A stretch of DNA of 64,000 nucleotides. Source: Marispirochaeta aestuarii. GTDB lineage: Bacteria > Spirochaetota > Spirochaetia > JC444 > Marispirochaetaceae. The stretch's first letter is position 1. Each line of letters starts with the position of its first letter. Location of the stretch: contig NZ_MWQY01000003.1 of assembly GCF_002087085.1 (NCBI RefSeq), positions 124,001 to 188,000 of the forward strand, given 5' to 3'. Below the pieces are notes generated by a model that had not been told where the DNA came from, did no database searches, and saw nothing but the letters and a program-made list of their open reading frames with translations. The position numbers and the translations under genes were made by a program. Positions 6,956 to 14,513 of this stretch are shown one piece after another.

Positions 6956-7294
6956 ATGGACTTTCTTGATCGCGTAAAAATAGAAGTACGCAAACAAAAA
7001 ATTACTCAAGAGTGGTTGGCAGAGAAGGCAGGTATAAGCTATTCAACCTTCAAGGGATGGAAGTCAAAAGGTAGAGTCCCCAACGTGTATCAAGCTGTTG
7101 ATATCGCCAAGATTCTTGGTACCTCTGTTGAATATTTAGTGACTGGATCTTCTGGTGGTAAGTCTGATCAGAGAATAAAGATCGAACGATTTATTGATCT
7201 TCTCTCTGATAGTGAGATAGAGCGGGCTCAAATAATTCTTGAGGCTTCGTTCCCGAACAAAAAAGTAGGGTGGTCGGAAGGGTCGGCAATGTGA
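6956..7294 (+). CDS. XRE-family phage repressor
   Basis: A 112-residue repressor. An N-terminal lambda-repressor-type HTH spans residues about 8-62 (QEWLAEKAGISYSTFKGWKS ... VDIAKILGTSVEYLVTG). A short helical C-terminus (IERFIDLLSDSEIERAQIIL) may give dimerisation. There is no Ser-Lys peptidase domain, so SOS cleavage of this protein is not expected and induction may rely on the KilAC antirepressor. The ATG at 6956 has AAGG close upstream. A longer frame exists upstream, but it would cross the operator and the antisense ribbon-helix-helix gene. It is transcribed away from the early operon it should control. Confidence 0.85.
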   Translation: MDFLDRVKIEVRKQKITQEWLAEKAGISYSTFKGWKSKGRVPNVYQAVDIAKILGTSVEYLVTGSSGGKSDQRIKIERFIDLLSDSEIERAQIILEASFPNKKVGWSEGSAM

Positions 7295-7326
7295 TTAAGG
7301 TATTGTTTTAATAAATGGAGGTATGT

Positions 7327-8001
7327 ATGAGGAAAATTATATTTGTTGTGTTTATATCTTTTACACTTTTGGGCTGCGTAAGAGATCCTATGGATACCGT
7401 TCTTAATAAAGATAATTACACGGAAGTAGTAGAGAATATAAGAAAAAATGCTGACAAGAAGACTTGGGATGCGGTAAATGGTCTAATACAGCTAAATGCT
7501 TTCTCAAACGCTTTCAGCGGGATTTCAACAGAATACGGATCGCTCCCAAAAGAATGGGAAGGTAAGTCTTTTAATGATATCCTAAAAATTATTAAAGAAA
7601 GATTGGATGAAAAAAAGAAGATCAATGAGATTGTTAACAACTCAATAAGAATAAATGGCGTAGAGGTTTGGGGGGATATAAAAAACCCGTACAACTGGTC
7701 TATTGATATATCATTTCACAATATATCAGATATAAGAATATCTAAATTTTATGGAACTTTAACACTAATAGACAACAACGGGAAAGAACATTCAAGCAAA
7801 TCGATCGTATATGAGGCACATGGCGGGGCTCTTAATCCAGGAGAAACGCAAGAAGATACTTATGATTTCGTTGAAACAGGGGATACTGATATTGTCGAGA
7901 TACTTATGACTGGTAAGATCAAACTTACAATAATGCTAACGTGCCATGAATTGATAGACGTTAACGGTAAGTCATACATATACAGCGATATAAATATCTA
8001 A
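7327..8001 (+). CDS. Prophage-borne lipoprotein, probable lysogenic cargo
   Basis: A 224-residue predicted lipoprotein. The signal is short with lipobox LLGC at Cys17. The mature part is helical at first (ENIRKNADKKTWDAVNGLI) and then beta-rich, with SIDISFHNISDIRISKFYGT and GTLTLIDNNGKEH. That part looks like the immunoglobulin-like folds that follow such sequences in exported proteins. The start at 7327 has GGAGGT four bases upstream. The gene is strikingly AT-rich compared with its surroundings and sits directly after the repressor, the usual site for genes expressed in the lysogen. Function unknown; it could alter the host surface or exclude other phages. Confidence 0.7.
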   Translation: MRKIIFVVFISFTLLGCVRDPMDTVLNKDNYTEVVENIRKNADKKTWDAVNGLIQLNAFSNAFSGISTEYGSLPKEWEGKSFNDILKIIKERLDEKKKINEIVNNSIRINGVEVWGDIKNPYNWSIDISFHNISDIRISKFYGTLTLIDNNGKEHSSKSIVYEAHGGALNPGETQEDTYDFVETGDTDIVEILMTGKIKLTIMLTCHELIDVNGKSYIYSDINI

Positions 8002-8027
8002 TGCAGAGATATCCAGGGCGCTGGGAT

Positions 8028-8059
8028 AAAAAAAGCCCCCGGGTTTCGGGGGCCTTTTT
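8028..8059. terminator. Bidirectional rho-independent terminator
   Basis: Stem GCCCCCG/CGGGGGC (8035-8041 with 8047-8053) closes a 5-base loop, with an A-run before it and a T-run (8055-8059) after it. It separates the rightward lipoprotein gene from the leftward two-gene unit and can serve both strands. Confidence 0.85.
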
Positions 8060-8060
8060 G

Positions 8061-8330
8061 TCACTTCTGCTTCCGTGGCCTTCCGCCCTTCTTGCCGTTC
8101 TCGCGGGAGGATGCCGCTTTCTTTTCTGTTTTCGCCGATCCGCCCTTCCTACCTATCTCCTGCGCCTGTGTGCCGTATATCGGGCCGTAATAGTCACGGT
8201 CAATAACGGTGTACACGTTGCCGCCGTGGAGCGCTATCGAGTACTGGCGGCCGTCGTTGTCGATCTTGTCGATAACTTCCGCTTCCCGCTCTATCAGTTT
8301 TCCGCCCTTGGTCTTGATTCTTATTTCCAT
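8061..8330 (-). CDS. Small basic protein with GRPRK tail
   Basis: An 89-residue protein. The N-terminal part alternates strands (EIRIKTKGGKLIEREAEVID, YSIALHGGNVYTVIDRDYY). The tail reads GRKGGSAKTEKKAA and then GKKGGRPRKQK, an AT-hook-like basic end often seen in phage and plasmid proteins. The start at 8330 has AAGGAG six bases upstream, and the gene lies 10 bases after the 75-residue gene, in the same unit. A nucleic-acid-binding role is inferred from the tail. A toxin-antitoxin or exclusion pair with its neighbour is possible but unproven. Confidence 0.6.
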   Translation of the reverse strand: MEIRIKTKGGKLIEREAEVIDKIDNDGRQYSIALHGGNVYTVIDRDYYGPIYGTQAQEIGRKGGSAKTEKKAASSRENGKKGGRPRKQK

Positions 8331-8340
8331 TTTTATCTCC

Positions 8341-8568
8341 TTAAAATGGTTTAATCTCTTCATACAGTTTCACGAGCTCTGCATGCTCGGCTTCATAGGA
8401 TTCCCGCCTGGGGTCGCTATCATTCATCCCGTTAAGCAGGCGTACCAGCTTATCTCTTCTGCTGCTAACCTTGCTCCAAAGAGGCTCCCTTCCGGTCTCA
8501 TCATAGTCATAAGGGTTAAACCCTTCGCCGTTTTCGCAGAAAAGTTCGTTCCATTTCTCTTTGTTCAT
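8341..8568 (-). CDS. Small acidic protein, first gene of a regulated pair
   Basis: A 75-residue acidic, helical protein (MNKEKWNELFCENGEGFNPY; RDKLVRLLNGMNDSD; YEAEHAELVKLYEEIKPF). No family recognised. It has AAGGGGG seven bases before ATG 8568 and lies about 20 bases after the -10 of a strong promoter whose spacer is a palindrome (8595-8623). The acidic protein is followed by a basic one, a composition common in toxin-antitoxin and anti-phage pairs. That is only a hint. Confidence 0.6.
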   Translation of the reverse strand: MNKEKWNELFCENGEGFNPYDYDETGREPLWSKVSSRRDKLVRLLNGMNDSDPRRESYEAEHAELVKLYEEIKPF

Positions 8569-8594
8569 CTCAATCCCCCTTACCTTATATGCAT

Positions 8595-8623
8595 AGTATA
8601 TACCTAACCGCTTAGGTTGTCAA
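8595..8623 (-). promoter_or_regulatory. Strong promoter with operator filling the spacer
   Basis: Minus-strand TTGACA (8623-8618) and TATACT (8600-8595) are 17 bases apart. The spacer is almost entirely an inverted repeat, ACCTAA-CCGC-TTAGGT read on the plus strand (8602-8617). A dimeric repressor bound here would block RNA polymerase fully. The target genes are the 75- and 89-residue genes downstream. Confidence 0.75.
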
Positions 8624-8753
8624 GAGAAAAGATAAGTTTTTTCACTTTTTTTTGAAAGTTTTTCCCAGGCAAAGTATCAGATATGACGTCAAAATCCGCT
8701 CACAAACTTTTTCATACATTTTAACGAATTATTTTTACACCATATATAGTGGC

Positions 8754-8781
8754 ATGTCCCCTTATGTCCCCTTATGTACCC
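8754..8781. repeat. Tandem 10-base direct repeats beside attR
   Basis: ATGTCCCCTT occurs at 8754-8763 and again at 8764-8773, followed by the partial copy ATGTACCC. The spacing is one helical turn. The position about 20 bases inside the proposed attachment core suggests integrase or excisionase arm sites. Confidence 0.55.
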
Positions 8782-8801
8782 ATATTGGTAGCGTGAAGGT
8801 A

Positions 8802-8823
8802 GGTTCGACTCCCGCCACCTCCA
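8802..8823 (+). other. Probable attR: 3' end of a tmRNA or tRNA gene
   Basis: The sequence carries a T-loop (TTCGACT), the 3' strand of a T-stem (CCCGC) and an acceptor end (CACCTCCA), closest to the 3' end of bacterial tmRNA genes. The 5' half of the RNA gene is absent, and the 5' T-stem strand does not pair properly (GTAGG instead of GCGGG). This is expected where the element has replaced the upstream sequence. A host-type terminator follows at once. The intact RNA gene and attL should lie to the left of the window. Confidence 0.6.
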
Positions 8824-8824
8824 G

Positions 8825-8851
8825 AAAACCCGCCTTCCGGCGGGTTTTTTT
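8825..8851 (+). terminator. Rho-independent terminator of the RNA gene at attR
   Basis: Stem AAAACCCGCC/GGCGGGTTTT with loop TTCC and seven Ts, directly after the RNA 3' fragment. It marks the start of host sequence. From here to 9132 I see no gene, only the candidate promoter at 9032-9060. Confidence 0.85.
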
Positions 8852-9031
8852 ATTCCTGCAGCACCCGGATAATCATGGTACCGGGCACATTCCTGCGTGT
8901 AAGCCGCCAGGCAGTCAGAATTTCTCCTGTAAACAATAACCGTACGCCCCAGCCAAGCGATCTTGCTCCGAAAGCTCCATCACGGGGGAGATCGGTAATC
9001 GGATTTCTATTATCGGTTCCCGTGGATTATT

Positions 9032-9060
9032 TTGCGGTATATGCATATTCAATATATACT
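9032..9060 (+). promoter_or_regulatory. Candidate promoter of the glycolipid operon
   Basis: TTGCGG (9032-9037), a 17-base AT-rich spacer and TATACT (9055-9060). It lies 73 bases upstream of the acyltransferase start, the first gene of a three-gene rightward operon. Confidence 0.45.
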
Positions 9061-9132
9061 GTACAGGAATCGGTATCCGCAGGAATCAGCGAGGCGGAAT
9101 CGAAGAGAAGGAAATACATATAATGCGGTTAT

Positions 9133-9822
9133 ATGGATAACGAAAAAAGTTCCAGATTTACCAGGCTGAAGGGTTTCCTCCTGGCAGAATTACTGCGATT
9201 ACTGCGCAGAAGCTGGCGGATCTCAATAATCAATAAAGAAGTACTGGACAATCTATACAAGGAGAATACGCCTTTTCTTCTATTTTTCTGGCACGGTAAT
9301 TATGCTCCCGTTTTCCCGATCCTTGAGGGGTATAAAGCCGCGGTTATCAGCAGCAGATCAGAACGCGGCAGTGTAATTGCAGAGGTGTGCCTGAACTTCG
9401 GATATCAAAGCGCGCTGCTCTCGGACAGGCCGAGCCGGGAAGCCTTTGATCAGATGCGGAGGATCTTATCCGACAGCAGGGCTGCGGGAACAGCCGCAGA
9501 CGGTCCGTTGGGCCCCCGGCATCAGGTAAAAGCAGGGCTGATTTATCTGGCTGCCCACCTCAATCTCAGGCTGCTGCCCGTGGCCGTAGCCTGCAGCAGT
9601 AAAATTGTCCTTAAAAAGCGCTGGGATAAACTGGAAATCCCTCTCCCCTGTGCACGAATCGCCCTGGTTTTCGGCGAAGCCTTCGAAATACCCTCAGGCG
9701 GCGGAAAGGAACGGATTCGTCAAACCGCCGCCCATACAGGAGAAACACTCCAGCTGCTGGAAGCACAGGCGGAAGAAATCGTCTCTTCCGGATACCGGAG
9801 GAATCGCAAACCGGCTGGATAG
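9133..9822 (+). CDS. DUF374-type lysophospholipid acyltransferase
   Basis: A 229-residue inner-membrane-associated protein of the DUF374 family, related to the acyltransferases that put fatty acids onto glycerolipids or lipid A. Family features visible are LLFFWHGNYAPVFPI (the H-containing catalytic block), SRSERGSVIAEVCLNFGY, and TAADGPLGPRHQVKAGLIYL, whose DGPxGP motif is diagnostic. A basic, hydrophobic N-terminus (FLLAELLRLLRRSW) should hold it at the membrane. It is the first of three genes with only 47 bases to the next, so it probably acylates the lipid made by the GT4 protein of the same operon. The acceptor is not known. Confidence 0.85.
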   Translation: MDNEKSSRFTRLKGFLLAELLRLLRRSWRISIINKEVLDNLYKENTPFLLFFWHGNYAPVFPILEGYKAAVISSRSERGSVIAEVCLNFGYQSALLSDRPSREAFDQMRRILSDSRAAGTAADGPLGPRHQVKAGLIYLAAHLNLRLLPVAVACSSKIVLKKRWDKLEIPLPCARIALVFGEAFEIPSGGGKERIRQTAAHTGETLQLLEAQAEEIVSSGYRRNRKPAG

Positions 9823-9869
9823 CTTGTAAGGCAAAAGGCAGCAGAGTATGATTGATGTAAAGGATCATT

Positions 9870-10943
9870 ATGATCAAAGGTGAATCAGGAAAAACTCCTG
9901 CAGGCGTATCAAAGAGAATCAGCGGCTATCTGGGATTGACGGCGCTTTTTTTTGCCATATCCCTTGTAACCCTCTATTTTGTACACCGTTTTTTTTCCGG
10001 AGGAACAATCAGGATTCCGGAAGAGTTCTTTTCCCTTCCTGTTTTCGCCGGTCTTTTTGTGCTTCTTGTCCTCTACTTTCTTATGGACGGACTCCGGCTG
10101 TACAGCGTAATTCGTGCCGTCGGATTCCGTATCTCCTTTGCCTATATTCTGCGCCTGGTATTCGTAAATATTTTCATCTCCAACGTTACCCCCCTCGCCA
10201 TCGGGGGTGGATTTATGCAGGTCTTTTTCATGTGCCGGAAAGGAATGCCTGCAGGAGAAGCGACTGCCGCCACCTCCATAAGAACCCTGCTTGCGGCCCT
10301 CGTGCTGTTTATCCTGACACCGATAATAATCTGGTTTGAACCGCAGGAATTCTCCATGTTCTTCCATCCCAACATCCTCTATGCCATTACCGTAATATCC
10401 TGCCTCTACCTTGCGTTCTTCTGGGTCGTTCTGTTCAGAATCCGCTTGATTAAATTCCTGATATTCCATGTCCTTTACGGCCTTCATACAGTGAAAATTC
10501 TTTCGCGGAAACGTTTCAGATCAGCATTTGTCAAAATCTCCCGGGAACTCCGTTCCTTCTCCGGAGGATTCATACGTTTCTTTCAAGGGAGCCCGGGATG
10601 GGCAGCCCTGTCCGTACTTTTTACGGCACTGTTTCTGCTGCTGCTGTTCTCCTTTTCCATTGTTCTAATCCGGATTCTCGGCTATTCGATTCCGGCCTTG
10701 ACCATCCTGGCATTCCAGGTGGTGGTGACTTTTTTCATGTATTTTGCTCCGACCCCCGGTGCTGCCGGTATAGCGGAAGGCGGCTACGGGCTCCTGTTTG
10801 CACAGCTGGTGCGACAAAACGATATAACAATGCTCACCCTTTTATGGCGCTTTCTTACCATCTACATCGGCGTTTTTATCGGGATACTCATAATTTACCT
10901 GGAACTCTACCGTGGAGAAAAAGAAAAGAAGCATGAGACGTAA
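9870..10943 (+). CDS. LPG-synthase-type membrane protein (UPF0104)
   Basis: A 357-residue polytopic protein with about eight membrane segments, of the LPG_synthase_TM/AglD-like family. Typical are the FVNIFISNVTPLAIGGGFMQV segment with its P...GG turn, the RTLLAALVLFIL helix and, near the end, YFAPTPGAAGIAEGGYGLLF. Relatives act in lipid flipping or lipid-linked sugar metabolism. There is no C-terminal DUF2156 lysyl-transferase domain, so this is not an MprF. It overlaps the GT4 fusion gene by 11 bases. Export or flipping of the glycolipid made by that enzyme is a reasonable inference. Confidence 0.85.
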   Translation: MIKGESGKTPAGVSKRISGYLGLTALFFAISLVTLYFVHRFFSGGTIRIPEEFFSLPVFAGLFVLLVLYFLMDGLRLYSVIRAVGFRISFAYILRLVFVNIFISNVTPLAIGGGFMQVFFMCRKGMPAGEATAATSIRTLLAALVLFILTPIIIWFEPQEFSMFFHPNILYAITVISCLYLAFFWVVLFRIRLIKFLIFHVLYGLHTVKILSRKRFRSAFVKISRELRSFSGGFIRFFQGSPGWAALSVLFTALFLLLLFSFSIVLIRILGYSIPALTILAFQVVVTFFMYFAPTPGAAGIAEGGYGLLFAQLVRQNDITMLTLLWRFLTIYIGVFIGILIIYLELYRGEKEKKHET

Positions 10944-13149
10944 AGTTCGTTTAAAGCTTTGTCTGTTTTTTCTCCTTTCCTTACTTTTTATTTTCATCGC
11001 TTACAGAATTTATCTTTTTATTTATGAAAAGGATTACGAATCCCTCAATGCATACAACATAGAAAAAATTGGAAACGAGATGAGGGGTAAAACATCCCTT
11101 TCCTTTGCCGTTGTCGGAAATATTCGTAATTCCATGAGGATTTTCGAGCAGCGTATCGTTCCCCTCATGAAAGAAACTGAAGTCGATTTCATGATCTCCT
11201 CGGGAAACGCTGTATATGACGGTGCAGAGGGAAAATATCGGCTGCTGTATCGAGGGCTGCGTAAACTCGGGATTCCATACATTCTTGCACCTGGTAAAAA
11301 CGAGGTTGAAGATTTTGGTTCGAAAAATTTTTATCGGCATTTTGGACCCTTCTTTTTCTCTTTTCATATCGATACTGCGTATTTCATCTTTCTCGACGCC
11401 AGCGGCATGACTTCCTGGAAATGGCAGTATAAATGGCTTCAGGATGAACTGGAAAAAGCAGAATCGTTTCAATACAGATTCGTGTTCCTCAGCCGTTCAC
11501 TGCTGCCTTTCCCGGGGGCTGAACAGAAGGGCCAACGTTTCATGCTCGATGAGAATACAAGCTCGATGCTGCAGGGGATATTCTCGAAGCATGACATTAC
11601 CGCCGTCATTTCAAACGGATATCCCTCGTTCAACGAGACAGTAAAAAACGGTGTACGCTATATTGTCTCCGGTGGAGGCGGAGGACTGCTGCTGGAAAAG
11701 GAAGAACAGTACCAGTTTGTAAAAATTGAAATTTCTGAAGATGGAGTCGTAGCCAGAAACATCAGAGCCAGCGGACGAATGCCTTTTTACCTGGAAAACC
11801 TGGAAACAGTAAAACTCTATCTTCACTCTTTTTTATATATGAGTCTTTTCAACATGATTCTGATTATAAGCATTGTCGGGCTGTTCATCCTTGAAATCTA
11901 CTCCCTGATACTTCGGCAGGAACATCTGTACAGGGATTTCAGTATTGGAGAAGCCGAACTCGACATCGCGTCTCTCAAGGTGGCGATGTTCACCAACAAC
12001 TACCTGCCCTTCGTCGGCGGTGTTCCTCTTTCAATTAATCGTCTGTTCCGCGGTCTGCGACGCCTTGGCGTTACGGTGAAAATTTTCGCCCCGGCTTTCA
12101 AGCAGCCATGGCATGATCCGGACAGCGACAGTATCATTCGTTGTCCCGCCATATTTACCCCCCGAAGCTTCAATGTGCCGATAGTCAATATTTTTTCACG
12201 GAAGATCGAAAAGGAGTTCAGGGTCTTCGACTGTGATCTGGTACACATTCACCATCCATACTGGCTTGGAAAAAAGGGATTACGTCTTGCCAGAAAACAG
12301 GGGATCCCGGTTGTCTTCACCTACCATACACGACTTGAACGATACACCCATTATATTCCTCTTCCCGGTACGCCGATTAAAAACCTGGCAGCGCATTTTC
12401 TTATCAAGCATTTTGCCAATAAATGCGATGCCATCATAACTCCCACATCATCCACTGAAGAGTATCTCAGGAATCTCGGAGTCAGTGCTCTGATCGAAAC
12501 CATACCAACGGGCATCATTCTTGAAGACTACAAACGCTGGCTCCCCGGACAGATCCTGAACTTGAGAAAACAGTATGCGGAAAAAAACGAACTCCTTTTA
12601 ATCAGTGTCTCCAGGCTGGCAAAGGAAAAGAATCTGGATTTTCTGATCGATGCCGTATCAAAGGTAAGGAAACTGACCGGCACTCCCTTCAAATGCCTGC
12701 TGGTCGGGGACGGACCAGAGAAAACCCGTCTGACCGAAAAGGTTCGGTCCACAGGAATGCAGAAGATTATCAGGTTCATCGGCAGTCTCACCCCGGAGGA
12801 TGTCATTCGACACTATCTTGCGTCTGATCTTTTTGTTTTCGCCTCAACATCGGAAACCCAGGGAATGGTTCTTGTTGAAGCTATGGCGGGAGGGTGTCCA
12901 GTTGTGGCTGTACGGGCAAGTGGAGTCCATGACGTGGTAGAAGATGGGTACAACGGTTTTAAAACGGCGGAGAGTACCGACAGCTGGGCCAAAACGGTGT
13001 CGAATCTGCTGAATGACCGGGAACTGCTTAAAACCCTTTCCGATAACAGTCGGCGCTATGCAGCAGCCTATGAAGTCGAAAAGATCACGGAGAAAATTAC
13101 CAGGCTTTACCGGCATGTGCTTATTCTCAACAAGTCGCAGAATCTATGA
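10933..13149 (+). CDS. Pseudo-metallophosphoesterase fused to GT4 glycosyltransferase
   Basis: A 738-residue two-domain membrane protein. One membrane helix lies near residues 9-26 and another near 303-326. Between them, residues about 54-290 follow the calcineurin-like phosphoesterase layout, but every metal-ligand block is changed: VVGNIRNS, SSGNAVYDG, APGKNEVED, FLSRSLLP and SNGYPSF stand where DxH, GDxxD, GNHD/E, H and GHxH should be. Residues about 349-735 are a GT4 transferase with VHIHHPYWLG, FTYHTRLERYTHYI, SRLAKEKNLDF, LVGDGPEKTRL and ETQGMVLVEAMAGG. The YHT...E.Y.HY block is typical of diacylglycerol glucosyltransferases. Predicted topology puts the dead phosphatase outside and the transferase in the cytoplasm. 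ATG 10933 is preferred; a GTG at 10912 is possible. Confidence 0.8.
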   Translation: MRRKVRLKLCLFFLLSLLFIFIAYRIYLFIYEKDYESLNAYNIEKIGNEMRGKTSLSFAVVGNIRNSMRIFEQRIVPLMKETEVDFMISSGNAVYDGAEGKYRLLYRGLRKLGIPYILAPGKNEVEDFGSKNFYRHFGPFFFSFHIDTAYFIFLDASGMTSWKWQYKWLQDELEKAESFQYRFVFLSRSLLPFPGAEQKGQRFMLDENTSSMLQGIFSKHDITAVISNGYPSFNETVKNGVRYIVSGGGGGLLLEKEEQYQFVKIEISEDGVVARNIRASGRMPFYLENLETVKLYLHSFLYMSLFNMILIISIVGLFILEIYSLILRQEHLYRDFSIGEAELDIASLKVAMFTNNYLPFVGGVPLSINRLFRGLRRLGVTVKIFAPAFKQPWHDPDSDSIIRCPAIFTPRSFNVPIVNIFSRKIEKEFRVFDCDLVHIHHPYWLGKKGLRLARKQGIPVVFTYHTRLERYTHYIPLPGTPIKNLAAHFLIKHFANKCDAIITPTSSTEEYLRNLGVSALIETIPTGIILEDYKRWLPGQILNLRKQYAEKNELLLISVSRLAKEKNLDFLIDAVSKVRKLTGTPFKCLLVGDGPEKTRLTEKVRSTGMQKIIRFIGSLTPEDVIRHYLASDLFVFASTSETQGMVLVEAMAGGCPVVAVRASGVHDVVEDGYNGFKTAESTDSWAKTVSNLLNDRELLKTLSDNSRRYAAAYEVEKITEKITRLYRHVLILNKSQNL

Positions 13150-13459
13150 ATGCCTGTCAGTGAGCCGACAAAAAACGGCAGGAACCGGCATACAGAGCAT
13201 CCGTCCTTTGAGACTGTATGGGATGAGGTCTGTCTAAGAGCATTGTAAATACAGGCCTGTTTTCTGAAGAGAACTCTTATCCCTCTTTCAAGACCCTGCT
13301 GTTTAACGACGGATCGAAACCATATTTCCATGTTTTCATACACCATAAAAACAATCTGGCTTTTTTCTTTACATAATGATATCCTGATGTTGTCTGACCT
13401 CTGACAAAAGTCACCAGAGAGGCAGCAGGACTATCCTGCCTGCAGGGGGAGAGAATACG
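13150..13459. other. Intergenic region with a hairpin before the ADH gene
   Basis: No gene or convincing sigma-70 promoter is visible in these 310 bases. A nine-pair hairpin with a single bulged base, GCAGCAGGA/TCCTGCCTGC with loop CTA (13422-13443), ends a few bases before the purine-rich SD of the dehydrogenase. It could hinder or regulate translation initiation. Confidence 0.4.
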
Positions 13460-14506
13460 ATGAAAGCAGCGGTTAAAAAGAATGAAGAAAAGAAATTCTA
13501 TATCCACGACTTTCCCGATCCCGAACCAGGACCCGATGAGGTTCTGGTCAAGGTAAAAAGCATGGGAATCTGCGGTACCGATGTGGCAATCCGAAACAAC
13601 AGCTTTATCGGGCGGCACGGGAAAGTGCAGATCCCCATAATCCCTGGGCATGAGTTCTGCGGTGAAGTCGTGGAGACCGGTGCCAGGGTACGGAAGCTGT
13701 CCCGGGGAGACAGGGTCGTTACCAGCGCAATCAAGGGATGCGGAAAATGCCGGGCCTGTCTCAAAGGCATGTACAACCGCTGCCAGCACTGGGACCATGT
13801 GGGAATCGACTCCCCCGGGAGTTTCGCTGAATATGTCTGCGTAGCTGAAGATATTCTGTTTCCGGTTCCGGAGTATATTCCCGATATAGAGGCAGCCGTT
13901 CTGGAACCTCTGACCACCGCTGTCCGGGCTTTTCGGGTGAATCCTCTGGAGCCTGGAAGTTTCGTTGCGGTAATCGGCCCCGGCCCCTTCGGGCTCTTTA
14001 TTCTTCAGGCTGCCCGGGCAGCAGGAGCTGAGCGCCTGGCGGTTATCGGACTCAGCCAGGACGAGTCGCGCCTGGAACTGGCCAAAGAGCTCGGCGCCAC
14101 GGATATAATCTATGCTGACCGGAGCGACGCCGTAGAAACGGTTAAAGCCATGACAGCGGGCATGGGAGCAGACCGGACCATAGAAGCAACAGGAAACGTG
14201 GAGGCTGTCACATCCGCAATCAGGATGACCGCTCCGGGGAGCCTTTTTCTGATGGGCGGCAGCGGTTTCAGTGGAAAATCGGTCTGTTTTGAGCCCTGGA
14301 ACGTTGTACGGGACGAAAAGCAGATCAAGGGGCTTCAGGGTTTCGCCATGGAAGACTATCTTGCGGTGCTTGACCTGTACAGGAGCGGAAAAATCGCAAT
14401 CCGCCCCCTCATAAGCGATGTAATGACCCTGGAAAACATTAACCAGGCCTGTGATCTGATGGAGCAGAAGAAGGTACTCAAGATCGTCCTGACTCACGGC
14501 GGCTGA
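13460..14506 (+). CDS. Zinc-dependent medium-chain alcohol dehydrogenase
   Basis: A 348-residue NAD(P)-dependent dehydrogenase of the sorbitol/threonine dehydrogenase type, cytoplasmic. Seen are the catalytic zinc ligands in GICGTD and [13 protein letters not shown], the structural zinc site [15 protein letters not shown] (C-x2-C-x2-C-x7-C), and the dinucleotide-binding turn [10 protein letters not shown] near residue 175. The substrate, a polyol, sugar alcohol or amino alcohol, cannot be told from the sequence. The SD is GGGGGAGAG before ATG 13460. It stands alone between the glycolipid operon and the convergent broken cyclase gene. Confidence 0.88.
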   Translation: MKAAVKKNEEKKFYIHDFPDPEPGPDEVLVKVKSMGICGTDVAIRNNSFIGRHGKVQIPIIPGHEFCGEVVETGARVRKLSRGDRVVTSAIKGCGKCRACLKGMYNRCQHWDHVGIDSPGSFAEYVCVAEDILFPVPEYIPDIEAAVLEPLTTAVRAFRVNPLEPGSFVAVIGPGPFGLFILQAARAAGAERLAVIGLSQDESRLELAKELGATDIIYADRSDAVETVKAMTAGMGADRTIEATGNVEAVTSAIRMTAPGSLFLMGGSGFSGKSVCFEPWNVVRDEKQIKGLQGFAMEDYLAVLDLYRSGKIAIRPLISDVMTLENINQACDLMEQKKVLKIVLTHGG

Positions 14507-14513
14507 AACAGGA

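Noticed and set aside
8875..9123. An 82-codon plus-strand frame between attR and the acyltransferase
   Set aside because: No SD or family, and the proposed promoter at 9032-9060 lies inside it.
9909..10487. A 192-codon minus-strand frame inside the LPG-synthase-type gene
   Set aside because: It is antisense to a gene with clear membrane helices and family motifs, has no SD and encodes low-complexity sequence.
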